A model generated the notes under the pieces. That model was not told where the DNA came from, did not search any database, and saw nothing but the letters and a program-made list of their open reading frames with translations. 64,000 nt of DNA from the NCBI GenBank assembly GCA_009763385.1, contig CM019824.1, positions 146,141,705 to 146,205,704 on the forward strand. The letters run 5' to 3'. The translations under genes were made by a program, and so were the position numbers. Each line of letters starts with the position of its first letter. The first letter of the stretch is position 1. Positions 9,114 through 19,789 of this stretch are shown piece after piece. Origin of the DNA: Coix lacryma-jobi var. lacryma-jobi. Lineage: Eukaryota; Streptophyta; Magnoliopsida; Poales; Poaceae.

Positions 9114-10240
9114 AAAAGGTCTCGATTCATCAGGATTAACCGAGGTGGTCAATTTACCAGCCTCGATTAATCGATTAACTGAATCTAGCATCTGTAAGGC
9201 GTCCATTCTGATTAATCGATTAACGGAGACAGATGTCTTTAAGATGCTCTCCTCCATTAATGCTCTCCAAAAAACGAAAAAACTTGCAACTTCACGAAAT
9301 CAATCCCACAACCTCGTGCTCAACAATACCATGTCTCCACCAATACACCTCATACTCATTCATGTCTATATATAATATGTTATTATTTTATATTAATATT
9401 TTATAATCTTATATTGAATATTTTAGTTACTAAATGAAATCAAATGAATAAACTTATAACTAAAAGTTTTAAATCTTGTCAAGTACTACAACTTTGGTAT
9501 AAGATATTTCTTCATCAGAGATAATTAAAAGATTCGAAAAATGGAGTCTCAAAACATGTGAAATTCAAATACTTATTTGAGACTCTAGATAATTTTAAAT
9601 AAAAAATTTGTCAATATCAAATATGTAGCTCAGATTGGCCACTGCAACTTTAGTATTAGCTATGTTAACATTGGAGATCATTTACAAATTCTAAATTTTA
9701 AGTTTTAAAATCAGTAACCTTCAAACACATATTTGGGACTCTAAACATCTTCATATTAAAAACTTTTCAACTACAAAATTATAGATTCTATTAAGAACTA
9801 TAACTTTTGTGTAGACAATGTCTTCATCCGAGATTGTTTGGTAATTTTAAATTTCAAAGATCAAAATCTATGCACTTACAATAATATTTTGGAACCCTAA
9901 ACAATTTGAATTAAAAAATTGTTCATCCAAAAAGTTGTAGTTCTCACCAAGAGCTACAATTTTAAGATAAAGTTTATCTTTATCCAAGTTTATATAAAAA
10001 AGTTATGAATTAATTTTTGTTGTGACCATTAACCGTTGCAGACATCTTAACACGCCTGTCTAGGTTAATCGATTAACGGGTAACCGCCTCTGAAAATAAT
10101 CAATTAACTGAGGCAGACATCTTTAGTCGTCCGCCTCAATTGATCGATTAACCGAGACGGTTAACCGTGACTCTCCCTCCGTTAATATTAACCGAGATGA
10201 GCACTGGATGCTCGTCTCGATTAATTCAAATCTAGTATTT
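9114..10240. mobile_element. CACTA-like non-autonomous element or fragment
   Basis: Both flanks of this region carry subterminal-type motifs built on (A/C)CCGAGG and the palindrome TTAATCGATTAA, at about 9126-9260 and 10030-10225. Between them is a 156-bp-period repeat. The TTAAC-CGAGGCGG phrasing resembles the CACTA end at 19116. No terminal CACTA was found; the left end is cut by the element 1 LTR. The assignment rests on the subterminal motif style only. Confidence 0.5.
9464..10021. repeat. Four degenerate tandem copies, 156-bp period
   Basis: The landmark CTACAACTTT and its variants fall at 9486, 9642, 9798 and 9954, an exact 156-bp step each time. Each copy also carries a TTCATC(C/A)GAG-like phrase and, in three, GGACTCTA-AA. 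Divergence between copies is substantial but indels between landmarks balance out. Confidence 0.8.
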
Positions 10241-10612
10241 TGAAAATTTGTTTACATAGTAATAGTTGTCACTCAATTATCAAAATAAAAATAAGACTTT
10301 CACATGTTCTAGATCTGCAACTCAGTCGGACCGTCGTTGGGATCCTACTGCCACGTCTTTCAATCGACAAAATTACGAAAATATTAAAGACGGCGATATC
10401 GCCAAGCCACTATGGCTGCGACTTCGTGGAGACGTTGTCCACTTTCGCTACGATAAATTCTCGGGAGACTTCAGATCAGTCGCAATGATAACCCGGAAAC
10501 ATCTCTCCGCGGACGTCGACGGTGATGATGTCCATAGTGGAGTACTCCTAGCGTCTCTAAAGCATATTTCGTATCAGGATAGCGATATGGTCTTTAAAGC
10601 ATAACTTTGATC
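10241..10612. other. Unassigned sequence
   Basis: This is mixed-composition sequence with two overlapping short plus-strand ORFs (82 and 112 codons) that show no recognisable domain. I see no repeat ends here. It could be a degraded gene or element interior. Confidence 0.3.
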
Positions 10613-10760
10613 ACTTGTTTTTTTAAAAATATTTGTTTGGTACATGTATATTTTTATGAAAGTGTTTTTCAAGACAAATTTATTTATATGATTTTAATAT
10701 CTCTAAACTCAATAATTTAAAAGTTATTTATGATTTATATTTCCAATGTTACTTCTATTT
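10613..10760. mobile_element. Stowaway-like MITE fragment
   Basis: The AT-rich block containing ATATTTTTATGAAAGTGTTTT and TATTTCCAATGTT matches the longer copy at 38770-38968, which ends GGAGGGAG. This copy is truncated. Confidence 0.6.
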
Positions 10761-10969
10761 TCAATACCGAAGAGTGCTATACAAACAGAGACTGATGGCT
10801 GACGCGCGGTTTCCCTGCCCATTCCCATTCGAAACCTCAACACTCGCTTAGGCCGAAACCTGCTAGAAGCAGCACGAAAACACTAGCTACTCTGGCTATT
10901 TGCAATTTATAAGCACTAGCTCTAATTGTAATCAATGTTGAAAATAGGCGCTTGCAGTAGTTTTGATTT

Positions 10970-11694
10970 GGCCAGTATCAGTGAGGTTTTACGGGGTTTA
11001 TGCATATTAAATTTAATGTCACATCATTTTTTTTTAATGAAACTGAGAGAAGAGAGAAGAAGAACGTTTTATCGCCACGAAACGTTTGAGCGCTCTTTAC
11101 AAAACGATGAAATCTTAGGGTCCGTTTCGATCCTTGGAATTAAATTCATTTTAAGAATCATCATTTAGACACATAATAATTAAGCTAATATAGTTATATA
11201 TAGATTATATTTGTATATTATTGTTAGCTATACGAGAGAGGTATTCATATGTTGCATTTCTACCGTACGAGAGTGAGTTAAAGAGAGTGTCATAAGTTAT
11301 AAAGTAGAAATATAGCATGATGATCTATAGAATCTATTTCTCTCTCATATGCTATGAATTTGAGATAGGTTTAGTTGTGGTTTTTGGAAAGTGGTGGTAT
11401 GTCAAATTCCAAGCCAAATAGGCTAGTTTGTTAAGTGGATTCCAATTCTACCAAAATAAAGGGATCCAAACGTCTCATTAGTGAAATCTTCATTTAAAGT
11501 TCCATTATATTGTGTTTCATTCTGTGCAACATGCACGGCCCGAGAGTGAAAAAAAAAGAGAGAGAGGAACCATAGACCACGAAGCCATATAAAACTGTGT
11601 ATTGAAACTCTACATTGAGAGAGAGGTCTATTTTATCTATGATTTTATTTATCCTAAAAATCGTAAGATGAAACTATACATTGAGACTGACCTT
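10970..11694. mobile_element. TIR MITE (GGCCAGTCTCAATG family), carrying a nested MITE
   Basis: The left end GGCCAGTATCAGTGAGGTTTTA and right end ...CATTGAGACTGACC are inverted. Relatives are at 39166-39410 and 41385-41785. The shared interior includes ATTAAAT...TGTCACATCA and an AGAGAGAAGA tract. The copy is split by the Tourist-like MITE at 11118-11477. The superfamily is uncertain (Mutator-like or hAT-like). Confidence 0.7.
11118..11477. mobile_element. Tourist-like MITE nested in the preceding MITE
   Basis: A 360-bp element with imperfect inverted ends GGGTCCGTTTCGATCC and GGATCCAAACGTCTC, flanked by TTA on both sides (11115-11117 and 11478-11480). The TTA duplication suggests the PIF/Harbinger superfamily. 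Confidence 0.65.
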
Positions 11695-11787
11695 AATCAC
11701 ATAGTGGCATGAAGATACATACGAGAACAGGGACCAGTCACGTGTCTCGGTGCATATATAGTGGCATTAAATGCACTGCTGGAGTTA

Positions 11788-12290
11788 GGGCACGTTCAGT
11801 TTCCCAGATTCCCCTAAAAATTCTGCATAGTACCCGTCATATCGAATTTTTAGACTCATGCATAGAGCATTAAATGTAGGTAAAAAATAATTAATTGTAC
11901 TTTTAGTTTGTTCATGTTGAGACGAATCTTTTAAGCCTAGTTAGTCCATATTTGGACAAAAGTTTGTCAAATACTCCCTCCATCCCAAATTATAAGACAT
12001 TCCAAGAATCTTGGAGAATCAAAGTTTTTCAACTTTAACCAAATTTATATAATAAGATAATAATATTTATGATACCAACTAAGTATAATTAGATTCTTTA
12101 TTAGTTATATTTTCATAATATACATATTTGATGTTACAAATCTTTGTATTTCTCTCTATAATTTTGGTCAAAGTTGAAAAATTTTGACTCTCCAAGATTC
12201 TTGGAATGTCTTATAATTTAGGATGGAGGGAGTAACAACGAAAGTGCTACGGGAACTTTTGTCCAAAACTTTTGTGAACTGAACGAGGCC
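11788..12290. mobile_element. Tourist-like MITE interrupted by a Stowaway
   Basis: The ends GGGCACGTTCAGTTT and ...AACTGAACGAGGCC are inverted and flanked by TTA. The interior GAGACGAATCTTTTAAGCCT is shared with the uninterrupted copy at 13554-13792. The Stowaway at 11974-12232 lies within it, at a TA dinucleotide. Confidence 0.85.
11974..12232. mobile_element. Stowaway MITE (Tc1/mariner type), complete
   Basis: A 259-bp element with near-perfect terminal inverted repeats of about 40 bp starting CTCCCTCCATCCC, ending GGATGGAGGGAG, and flanked by TA duplications (11972-11973, 12233-12234). It has no coding capacity. Such elements are mobilised by mariner-like transposases. Confidence 0.95.
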
Positions 12291-12984
12291 TTATATGCTC
12301 TGCTGCCGCCCATCCAAATTACTGTGCCCCGCCTAGTTGGTCGCCAAGAAATTAGATTCAATGACACACGACGGCATCGAAATTAATGGAACGAAAGACT
12401 CGCAGACAACATGGTTATCTCACTATTGGACTTCTAAACCACCTTCGCTGATACTAGATCAAAGAAGTTGTTTATGCAACTCCAATCAGTCCAGCGATCG
12501 ATTGGTACAGAGTACTCGACACGTCACCGGCCAACAGCGCGACAGGCCACCAAATCTTGCTTCTTCCTTCCAACGACTCGCACGCGCATGGCTGACCATC
12601 AGTACTACGTACTTAATTTAAGTCGTTTCGTATTAATCACAGTGCAACGCCTAACTGAAACTGCCAAGTAGGAGCGCCTTTATCAACTCGCCGCCGTCGA
12701 CCTCAGCTCCATGTCCGTCATCATATCAAGAGGCATACAGTGAGCGCACACAGCTCCGCGGCTCCCGATCCTACCCGAGGTTTTGAGTTTGGGCAGTAAC
12801 CGGTCCTGAGCCGCGTCGTGTGCTATTTCGCATTTGGCACGCAGGTCCGGCAGGACAAACCTTTTACTTGAGTCAAGCATGACCAATGGTAGGCCGTCCT
12901 TCTGTCGTGCGAGCCCAAGCACGATCATCTTTCTGCCATACCAGCTCAAACACGACCCTCAACGGTATATATACATGGGAAAAT
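12291..12984. other. Low-repeat sequence with one minus-strand ORF
   Basis: About 690 bp without recognisable transposon ends, higher in GC than its surroundings in the right half. It carries the minus-strand ORF annotated at 12683-12949. Confidence 0.35.
12683..12949 (-). CDS. Hypothetical 88-residue ORF, possible gene fragment
   Basis: I do not recognise the family. The ORF has a leucine- and charge-balanced composition (for example GLPLVMLDSSKRFVLPDLRA) that looks more protein-like than most short ORFs here. It lies in the only GC-richer, repeat-poor patch of this area. No promoter, intron signals or neighbouring exon were identified. It may be the remnant of a captured or decayed host exon, or chance. 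Confidence 0.25.
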   Translation of the reverse strand: MSWYGRKMIVLGLARQKDGLPLVMLDSSKRFVLPDLRAKCEIAHDAAQDRLLPKLKTSGRIGSRGAVCAHCMPLDMMTDMELRSTAAS

Positions 12985-13009
12985 TGGTCCTAGAACATTG
13001 AAAGAATCA

Positions 13010-13377
13010 CGTTGTCGAAAAATACCATTAGACCTTTAGTTGCTCAAATTTTATAAAATTATTTTGCAAAATTTACTGTAGCATTTGTAAATCAAAGATT
13101 AGGATGACTAAATATAATCTAAATATAAAACTATTACACGAGTGGATGGAAAATCGCGAGATCTATCTATTAAGCCTAATTAACCCGTCAGACAGTTTAC
13201 TGTAGCACAATATTATCTAATCATAGCCTAATTAGGCTCATTAGAAAGGTCTCGCGATTTTACCAGGGGTCCTGGAATTGGCTTTATCATTAATTCATGT
13301 TTAATACATCAAATTAGTGTTTCAACATTTACTATAGAACATAAAATTATTTTAAGTTGTATCTAAACACGGCCTTA
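13010..13377. mobile_element. Degenerate MITE
   Basis: The interior carries TTTACTGTAGCA twice, AAGCCTAATTA and TCTCGCGATTT, phrases typical of grass MITEs, and the right end reads TTGTATCTAAACACGGCC. The left end is poorly defined. Confidence 0.5.
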
Positions 13378-13553
13378 AAACATCTTGAACACGTGAAATA
13401 CCACTGACATTCGCAGCTTGTCAGCACAGAGATACTTCACGACTATCTTCGAGGATCCGGTGGATTACAATACCAAGACTGCTAGCATTCGTCTAATTCA
13501 ATCCTAGCGACCATGCAGTCACATATTCCTTGAATGGTTATTGTTACGCTTAA

Positions 13554-13792
13554 GGCGGTGTTTAGTTTCAAAAAAACCTAAAAATTTTCTAGATTTTCTG
13601 TCACGTTAATCTTTAGATGCATGTATGGAGCATTAAATATAGGTAAAAAAAGTAATTGATTGTACTTTTAATATGTACATGTCGAGACGAATCTTTTAAG
13701 CCTAGTTAGTCCATGTTTAGATAAAATTTGTCAAATAACAACGAAAGTGCTACAAGACTTTTTCCAAAAATTTCCCGGAACTAAACAAGCCC
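13554..13792. mobile_element. Tourist-like MITE, uninterrupted copy
   Basis: The left end GGCGGTGTTTAGTTTC and right end GGAACTAAACAAGCCC are inverted. The interior matches 11788-12290 without the Stowaway: here GTCAAATAACAACGAAAG is continuous, which gives the empty target site. Confidence 0.8.
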
Positions 13793-13842
13793 TGACCACA
13801 TTAGGCAAGCACAATTCAAAATGGATACATTCATGTCGATAG

Positions 13843-14567
13843 TGTTAGGTTTAATTGAAATTGACCAATTATATTTAATAATTGAATCAAGAAAAAATCC
13901 AAAACTATGATTATTGTTAGGTGAAACTTACGATGTATTATAGCTATTAGGGAGATATTTTAAGGTGGGTTAGTGGTTGATTAGTGGGTTAACAATAATG
14001 ATTTTATCAGTTACCAGTAATATACGTGGTGTATATGACCAATATCAACCACTACTGTGAGAAGACCCGTAGTCCAGTGGTAGGACAGTCCAGTAGGACG
14101 CTATCCACCAGAGTTCAAACCCTAGTGTCACACCTGCACTGGAGGTTGTCACTAGAGGTTGTCAGTCTCCCAATCTCTTTCTTTAGCATATTTACGGATG
14201 CGCATGCACGTGTGTGTGGCGTGTGTAGAGTGTGTGGATTGTGTACACTCAAGTTGTACCCAATCAAAAAAAAATAACCACTACACATATCTCTTCATAT
14301 CCCGAGAAAGGCTACATAAGACGGGGCTCTCTTCATAGTTGTACCCGATCGAAACATATCAACCACTACACCAGTGCCTTGAGCATAGATTGCTCCACTA
14401 GGTATAATCCATTTATTGAGGTTGTTAAATTAAACATTATTTTCCCTTTGATCAGTATATTCTTCATGGTCTCCATTAGTAGTTCACACTTATACGTATT
14501 TGTTGTCACAAATTTACTTCTATTTTTATAGATTAAATTTAATATGAAAATGCCTAAATCTCTAATC
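13843..14567 (+). repeat. 5' LTR of the copia element (with SINE insertion)
   Basis: It starts TGTTAGG after GATAG and is matched by the LTR at 21236. Shared blocks include AGGTGAAACTTA, TATCCCGAGAAAGGCTACATAAG and AAATGCCTAAATCTCTAAT. Compared with the 3' LTR it gained a 220-bp SINE plus duplication and lost about 350 bp near 14335-14375. Confidence 0.85.
14056..14275 (+). mobile_element. tRNA-derived SINE
   Basis: A 220-bp insertion flanked by a perfect 9-bp duplication AACCACTAC (14047-14055 and 14276-14284). A box A-like sequence (GTAGTCCAGTGGTAGG, about 14069-14084) and box B (GTTCAAACC, 14113-14121) are spaced as in a pol III promoter, and the 3' end is A-rich. The other LTR at about 21413 has the uninterrupted site TATCAACCACTACACC. 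It needs LINE machinery in trans. Confidence 0.88.
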
Positions 14568-14599
14568 CAAAAACCTAATTTTAGACAATTTTTTTAGAG

Positions 14600-15960
14600 G
14601 TTTTGCTACTACGTTGAAGCTAATGATTTCTATGGATCAAATTTTTAAGAGGTGGCATAGTAAGATGATCTTGTGATTGACAGCTATGAACTGCTATCAC
14701 ATTGCATAGGGAAAGCATGAACAGTTACTCCTGATGAGGAGAAAGCATTTGAGGCAGCCGATAACCTGTTTCGAGGTGCCGTGATTAGCGCTCTGACTAA
14801 AAAATACGAGGACTCTTACATAACGTACACGACTGGAAAAAATATGGGATGTCCTTGAGTTTATCTTTAGTGTCTCTGATAGTGGTAATGAGTTATACAT
14901 CATGGATAAGCTATATATATGACTACAAAATGGTTGAGAATTGTTGAGTAGTGGTATAAGCTCATATGGTTGAGAATTGTTGAGTAGTGGTATAAGATCA
15001 TGAGATACGGACATTGGTTAAGGAACTCGGCCAATTTTCATGTTTGTTGTCTGACAAGTTTGTGATCTTGGAGATAATCACAAAGTTTCCACCTTCTTGG
15101 AGGGATTTTGCTACCACTATAAAACATAAGAGATAAGGGTTTAGCGTGCCTGAGCTTACTGGGTCTCTTGATGTTGAGAAGAGGACGAGAACAAAAGACA
15201 ACTGTGGCAAAGGAGTTGGGTCTTCTGCAACCAACTTGGTGCAGAAGAAAAACTATAATGCATCTCGTAATAAGAATAAGAAGAACAAGCAAGATAACAA
15301 ATCAAAGGCTAAACAAACAACTATTTTTACAAAGAAAAAGAACAAAGAAGGTGGTTGTTTTGTTTGTAGGAGCAATGAGCATTGGTTAAGTACGTGCCCA
15401 TACTACTAATTTAAGCAAGGCAAGGGACCAATAAACGTAATTATTAGTGAGGCTAAAAGAGGAACATCTAGGTATGGTAAATTTTTACCCACTGTTCTTT
15501 CAGTCTGTCATTCGCTTGAGTAGTGGATGGATAATGGGGCTAATATTCATGTGTGTGCTAATGTTACTTTGTTTCCTTGTTATAAGGTCGGCGGGACGAG
15601 AGCCTTGCTGACGGGGAATAGATCTCATGCATGAGTTATTGGTATTGGTACGATTATTCTAAAGTTTACTTTAGGAAAGACGATGTTGTTGAAGAACGTG
15701 TAGTATGTCCCCTCCATAAAAAAATAGTTAGTGGCTCTCAATTGTGTAGAGATGGTTATAAAATTGTCTTTGAGTCAAATAAATATGTACTGTCAAAGTA
15801 TAGGACATTTATTAGTAAAGTTTATGATTGTGAAGGCCTTGTTTTGTTTATCCAAAATTATTTCGAATTAGTTGAATATTTGGCATTCATGGATTTGTCA
15901 TATTAATTTTGGTCGCCTATCGTGGCTACAAAATCTGAATTTAATTCAGTCAAAGGATTT
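14600..15960 (+). pseudogene. copia gag, protease and start of integrase (decayed)
   Basis: Several frame-linked fragments remain. There is a UBN2-like Gag region (ALTKKYEDSYITYT near 14790; LVKELGQFSCLLSDKF near 15017) and a Lys/Asn-rich stretch before a knuckle CFVCRSNEHWLSTC (about 15358-15400). A protease core follows, with DNG instead of the usual DTG (MDNGANIHVC, about 15525). The GAG-pre-integrase motif WHSWICHINFGRLSW (about 15876-15925) is where recognisable coding ends, near 15960. Many stops interrupt it. A 36-bp duplication in gag (14930-15001) is in frame in length. The break with the Tat-like LTR is near 16000. Confidence 0.8.
14930..15001 (+). repeat. 36-bp tandem duplication in gag remnant
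   Basis: Two copies of TGGTTGAGAATTGTTGAG followed by TAGTGGTATAAG, differing at one base. Confidence 0.9.
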
Positions 15961-16019
15961 TTTTATAGTAAAAAGACATCTCAAGTAATGAATTGGAGAG
16001 CACTATTGTGAAGAGCTAC

Positions 16020-17076
16020 TCCAGATGATCGAAACAAATATACCATTTTCTATATTTGAGTCCCGATGAAAAAGATATCAAATCTGAAGCAACACCTGCT
16101 AAGAAGCTTCTAGAAGGCACTCCACCAAAGCGAGACCCGAGGGGCTGCAAGGTAGGGCCGATTGGCCCCACTTGTAGGCTGGCCAGCCTATGGGGTTGCC
16201 TAGTCAGCCTCTCTTTGCTACGTCGGTTCCCAACCGTCTTAGGGATCCCATCTCTGTCGTTGATTAAGTCGGTCTGATCCAAAGGCTCTCGTTGCAAGCT
16301 CGAGGCTATATATATCGACCTCTACCCCCTGGCCTGGGACATCCTTGAAGCCTTAATTCATATTTTCTAGCGAGAATCAAGAGAGGGGTCCCATGAAAGG
16401 ATCAACCTCTCAGAGCTAGTTGCTAAGAGAAGACTACTCCTCATTAGGATCTAGTCTTTAGAACTATGGATGAAGAGTGAGGGTAGAGTTCGGATGTGGT
16501 GCTAGCCTGCTCTCTCCATGGCTTATACCTTTGGCATCTGTCGATCTATACTATCGACCTTCGTTTGATGATTTCTTTGTTAATCAACTTCTTATTCTAG
16601 GAAGCATATGTTTATATTGTTCTCTAGTTTGTGAATCTGTTTTGCATGCTTTAATCTATCGATCGTAGGTTAAACTATATTATTTGTAGTGTAAGCATGG
16701 TACTTAGACTCGGGTAGCTCGTGAGATGTGACCCTATATTCCGATCGACGGTAGATCATGAGAGTGACCTTGCACGTTGAGTCCTTTGTAGTCCACCTCT
16801 CGTTTGTAAGCCTAGTAGGAGCCGGTTACTCCTACCTAATTTCCTCAGAAGAACTATAGAAGGCATATAGTTTATGGTTATTAGAATTAGATGGCCTTAG
16901 CGATTTCCTCTACACGTTTGATATTCTTAAGTCTTGTTGCTACTTTGGGTTAAGTTAGTTCGTAGTTAACCTCACATGTTTCCCTATGGATACGATACTT
17001 GGAACACTTTTGGTGAAGGCTACATCGGTATCCATGTGCTTACAGATTTGTTTATGTGTGTTAATAAATATCAACA
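16020..17076 (+). repeat. LTR of Tat-like gypsy / LARD element
   Basis: The end ...GGTGAAGGCTACATCGGTATCC...ATATCAACA matches the minus-strand solo LTR at 43641-45354 (GGTGAAAGCTACATCGGTATCC...ACCCAACA as read on the minus strand). It is followed by TTCTGGTGCTATTGTAGG, a decayed form of the TGGCGCCGTTGCC-type primer site used by Tat/Athila gypsy elements. A TATA box lies at 16307-16315. The left edge is uncertain. Confidence 0.65.
16307..16315 (+). promoter_or_regulatory. Putative TATA box of Tat-like LTR
   Basis: TATATATAT in a GC-richer context (CGAGGC before, CGACC after), in the position expected for LTR transcription. Confidence 0.5.
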
Positions 17077-17079
17077 AGA

Positions 17080-17099
17080 TTTCTGGTGCTATTGTAGGC
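17080..17099 (+). other. Degenerate primer-binding site of Tat-like element
   Basis: TTTCTGGTGCTATTGTAGGC follows the LTR end directly. It differs from the usual TTTCTGGCGCCGTTGCCGGG by several transitions. Confidence 0.5.
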
Positions 17100-17780
17100 G
17101 AAACGGTTGCTGAGTTAACTTCAAATCTACCTTAACCTTGTAAGATACTCATTTATTCTTTTATTCTTTTATTATTTTTTATTATGAATTCCACTCCCAT
17201 CTATCATTTTGTTAAGCCTATGAGTGCAAGCCTAGTGTTGTGCTCATGCTTAATATGTGTAATCTAGGAATAATCCTTGTTTGAGACCCTAAATTGCTTC
17301 AACATTTTATTTGGGTCTTCACAAGGATTCCATGAATTTCCTTGATATAGTCTCTATATGAGCTTTGCCTCTTTGCTAGTAAGGCAATGGACGCAGTCCC
17401 TACACTAGCATTCATGGTGAACTCCCCGAGGAAGAGAAGGAATCATCTTCCAGTCAAGAAGAGGAAGTTTTGATAGCCAAATAAAAACACTCCAATCCCA
17501 AGATTTAGCTATCAATCCTAAACCATCAATATCCCCAAAATCCCCCAAAGGAAGAAGAAATTCAACCTTTGGAAATTTTTTGATGTTGACTTTGGGGCAA
17601 ATTTGAACTTCCACCTTCATAAGAGACATTCGAGTGAATACAATTCAAATCCTCTCAAGAAAGCATCCTAAATCAAATCCCTTTGAAGGACTTTGAGAAA
17701 AACTCAAGGATGGCATTTCATGTGATGCCATAGAAGGAGAGTCGAGTAGTTTAGATGAAATTCCTATCTTCTCCCCTTCT

Positions 17781-18185
17781 ATGCCCACAACCGATATAAA
17801 CTTTGAACTCATCCTTGATCTCGATGATCCCTTGTATGCTCTTTCTTCTGAGTCTCATAATGAGCCTAGAATTCCATTAAGACAACCCAAGCATAGGAGT
17901 CATGAAGACCACAAGGATGACCAAGAAGAGCTACGACGACAATGGCTGGAATATATGAAAAACTTATATGCCATTGTGAGACAGTGGATGGACAAAGCCT
18001 TAAGGATAGAACCCCAACCTGACCCAAACAGTTATCCTATATCAATCTCTTTAATAAACATGACTCATCCAATTTTGGAGGAGGCTTTGATCATCATCCA
18101 CCCATCAAGATCACCTCGAGAATCATCAATCCATGAGACATTCTGGACAATAAAACATCTAATGAATATCATACACATTCAATGA
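17781..18185 (+). CDS. Hypothetical ORF in Tat-like interior, 134 residues
   Basis: I recognise no domain. The product is hydrophilic with an Asp/Glu/His/Lys-rich centre (HRSHEDHKDDQEELRRQW) and an HETFWTIKHLM segment near the end. Its stop overlaps the next ATG (ATGA), and the following frame (18182-18397) continues with acidic, Ser-rich sequence, so the two may once have been one ORF of the element. Coding status is doubtful. Confidence 0.3.
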   Translation: MPTTDINFELILDLDDPLYALSSESHNEPRIPLRQPKHRSHEDHKDDQEELRRQWLEYMKNLYAIVRQWMDKALRIEPQPDPNSYPISISLINMTHPILEEALIIIHPSRSPRESSIHETFWTIKHLMNIIHIQ

Positions 18186-18397
18186 TGGAGATATTGTTTT
18201 TGCCTATGGACATTCATGAAGAATCAACCCTGGAGCTTCAGGAGGAGGATGACATTGGCAAACATGGAAGCTACTTCATAAACATCCCTTCGAATCCATG
18301 CTCGTACGAGAAATCTTCTAAATCAAATGGTCTCTCTAACATTTCCACACATGAGATCTCCACCCCCTCGTGGTTAATTCATGTTCATAAAGATTAA
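18182..18397 (+). CDS. Hypothetical ORF in Tat-like interior, 71 residues
   Basis: No recognised family. It overlaps the preceding ORF by four bases in another frame. The composition is acidic then Ser/Asn-rich, ending STPSWLIHVHKD. It is probably the displaced C-terminal part of the same decayed reading frame. Confidence 0.25.
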   Translation: MMEILFLPMDIHEESTLELQEEDDIGKHGSYFINIPSNPCSYEKSSKSNGLSNISTHEISTPSWLIHVHKD

Positions 18398-19480
18398 AGG
18401 GTGGTTGTAGATGTGTTTTTTATCATAAATATTAGATCTTGTTGTGTTGGCATGAATCTTGACATAGTCACACAAAGGTTGGTGTTGAAGGAGAAACCAC
18501 TTCACCAACATGAAGCACAATTCGAAGGCTTCCCAAGTACGAGCTTTTGTCCTAAAACAAGCATTGTTGTGAGTTACCATGAGTTGTCACCTTATGTTGA
18601 GATACCCTTGTGAAATGAGCATAAATATATAATTCTGTACATATTCCTTTGGGTATTTTTTTGTCACTAACCATTGCAGTGTATCTCTATGCTCATGTAA
18701 CATGTAATCATATCCATTCAAACTTGAGTTTTCCTTGCAAAATTCAAGTATGAGGTATGAACTTTTTTGAAACATCTCTTGCTATGTTGCTATGTTGGGT
18801 GTCTCTACCTTTAACACATGCTCAATTTTCTAAATGACAATCATTCTCTTCCATATCTATTTGAGTAAATCTCTATGATGCTTTCATGCTACCTTTGTCC
18901 GCCATAGTATGCTTATGTTCGCTATAGTATGCTTTGGTTTAAATAGAACATGGTGCTTAGGTTAAATAGCCTTCCTTAATCCAATTAGACATGGATTCTA
19001 GCTTGGTTATTGAACTAAAAATTGCTTGTGTAAACATTGGTTACTTTGTTAGACTAACCCCTGCACATAAGCTCTCAGACTCAATTTGGGAAAGTCCTGA
19101 GATGAACTCACACTACACTACTAAAAAAAATGGGAGGCGTTTTCAAAAGGGGTCAGAGGCGGTTGGACCTGTGGCCCGCCTCGGTTAATGAGGCTAGGCT
19201 ATTGGCCTAGCAACTACCTCAGTTAATAGGCAACCACCTCGGTTATTCGTTATTAATAGAGGTGGTTGCCCTAGCACAACCGCCTCTATTAATTTATTAA
19301 CTGAAATGGTTTCCCTAATGCAACTGCCTCCGTTAATCTTATTAACTGAGATGGTTCTGTTATGTCACCCGCCTCAGTTAAATTTTAACGAGGTGGTTTA
19401 TCATAAAGGCAATCACCTCAGTTAATATAAGATTAACGGAGGAGGTTTCTTTATGTTGCTCGCCTTGGTTAAGTCTGTCC

Positions 19481-19487
19481 TATATAA
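19481..19487 (+). promoter_or_regulatory. Putative TATA box of CACTA transposase
   Basis: TATATAA just downstream of the subterminal array and about 300 bp upstream of the first transposase codons. Confidence 0.55.
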
Positions 19488-19789
19488 GTAGCAACCACCA
19501 GCCTTCTTTTCCGCGGGTCTTCCTCTATTTCTTATGGTTTTGAGCTCAAAATCCTAAAATTGGCCATTTTAGAGGGGGGAGGTTTTGCCCTTGGATTTGG
19601 TGAAGCGGGGCACCGCAAGAGTTAAATTTCTTACTCTCCAACTCTCATTTTCTCTCTTTTATATTATTTAGGTGGTTTTTCTATAGATCTAGATGGAGGA
19701 GAGAGAAAACTAGATCTAGAGGTACTGAAATGCTTTTTTCTCTATTTATACGACTTAAATTTCTCGCTGCGTGTGCAAGGTCTCGCGGT

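Larger units (their letters stand above)
17100..19110 (+). mobile_element. Interior of non-autonomous Tat-like element
   Basis: About 2 kb with no gag or pol motifs, which fits a LARD-type non-autonomous retrotransposon. It contains two end-to-end short ORFs (17781-18185 and 18182-18397). No second LTR is visible, so the 3' half is lost. The boundary with the CACTA end at 19116 is sharp. Confidence 0.5.

Noticed and set aside
9464..10021. Centromeric satellite because of the 156-bp period
   Set aside because: Only four diverged copies occur, inside a transposon-like context, and the sequence does not resemble grass centromeric repeats known to me.
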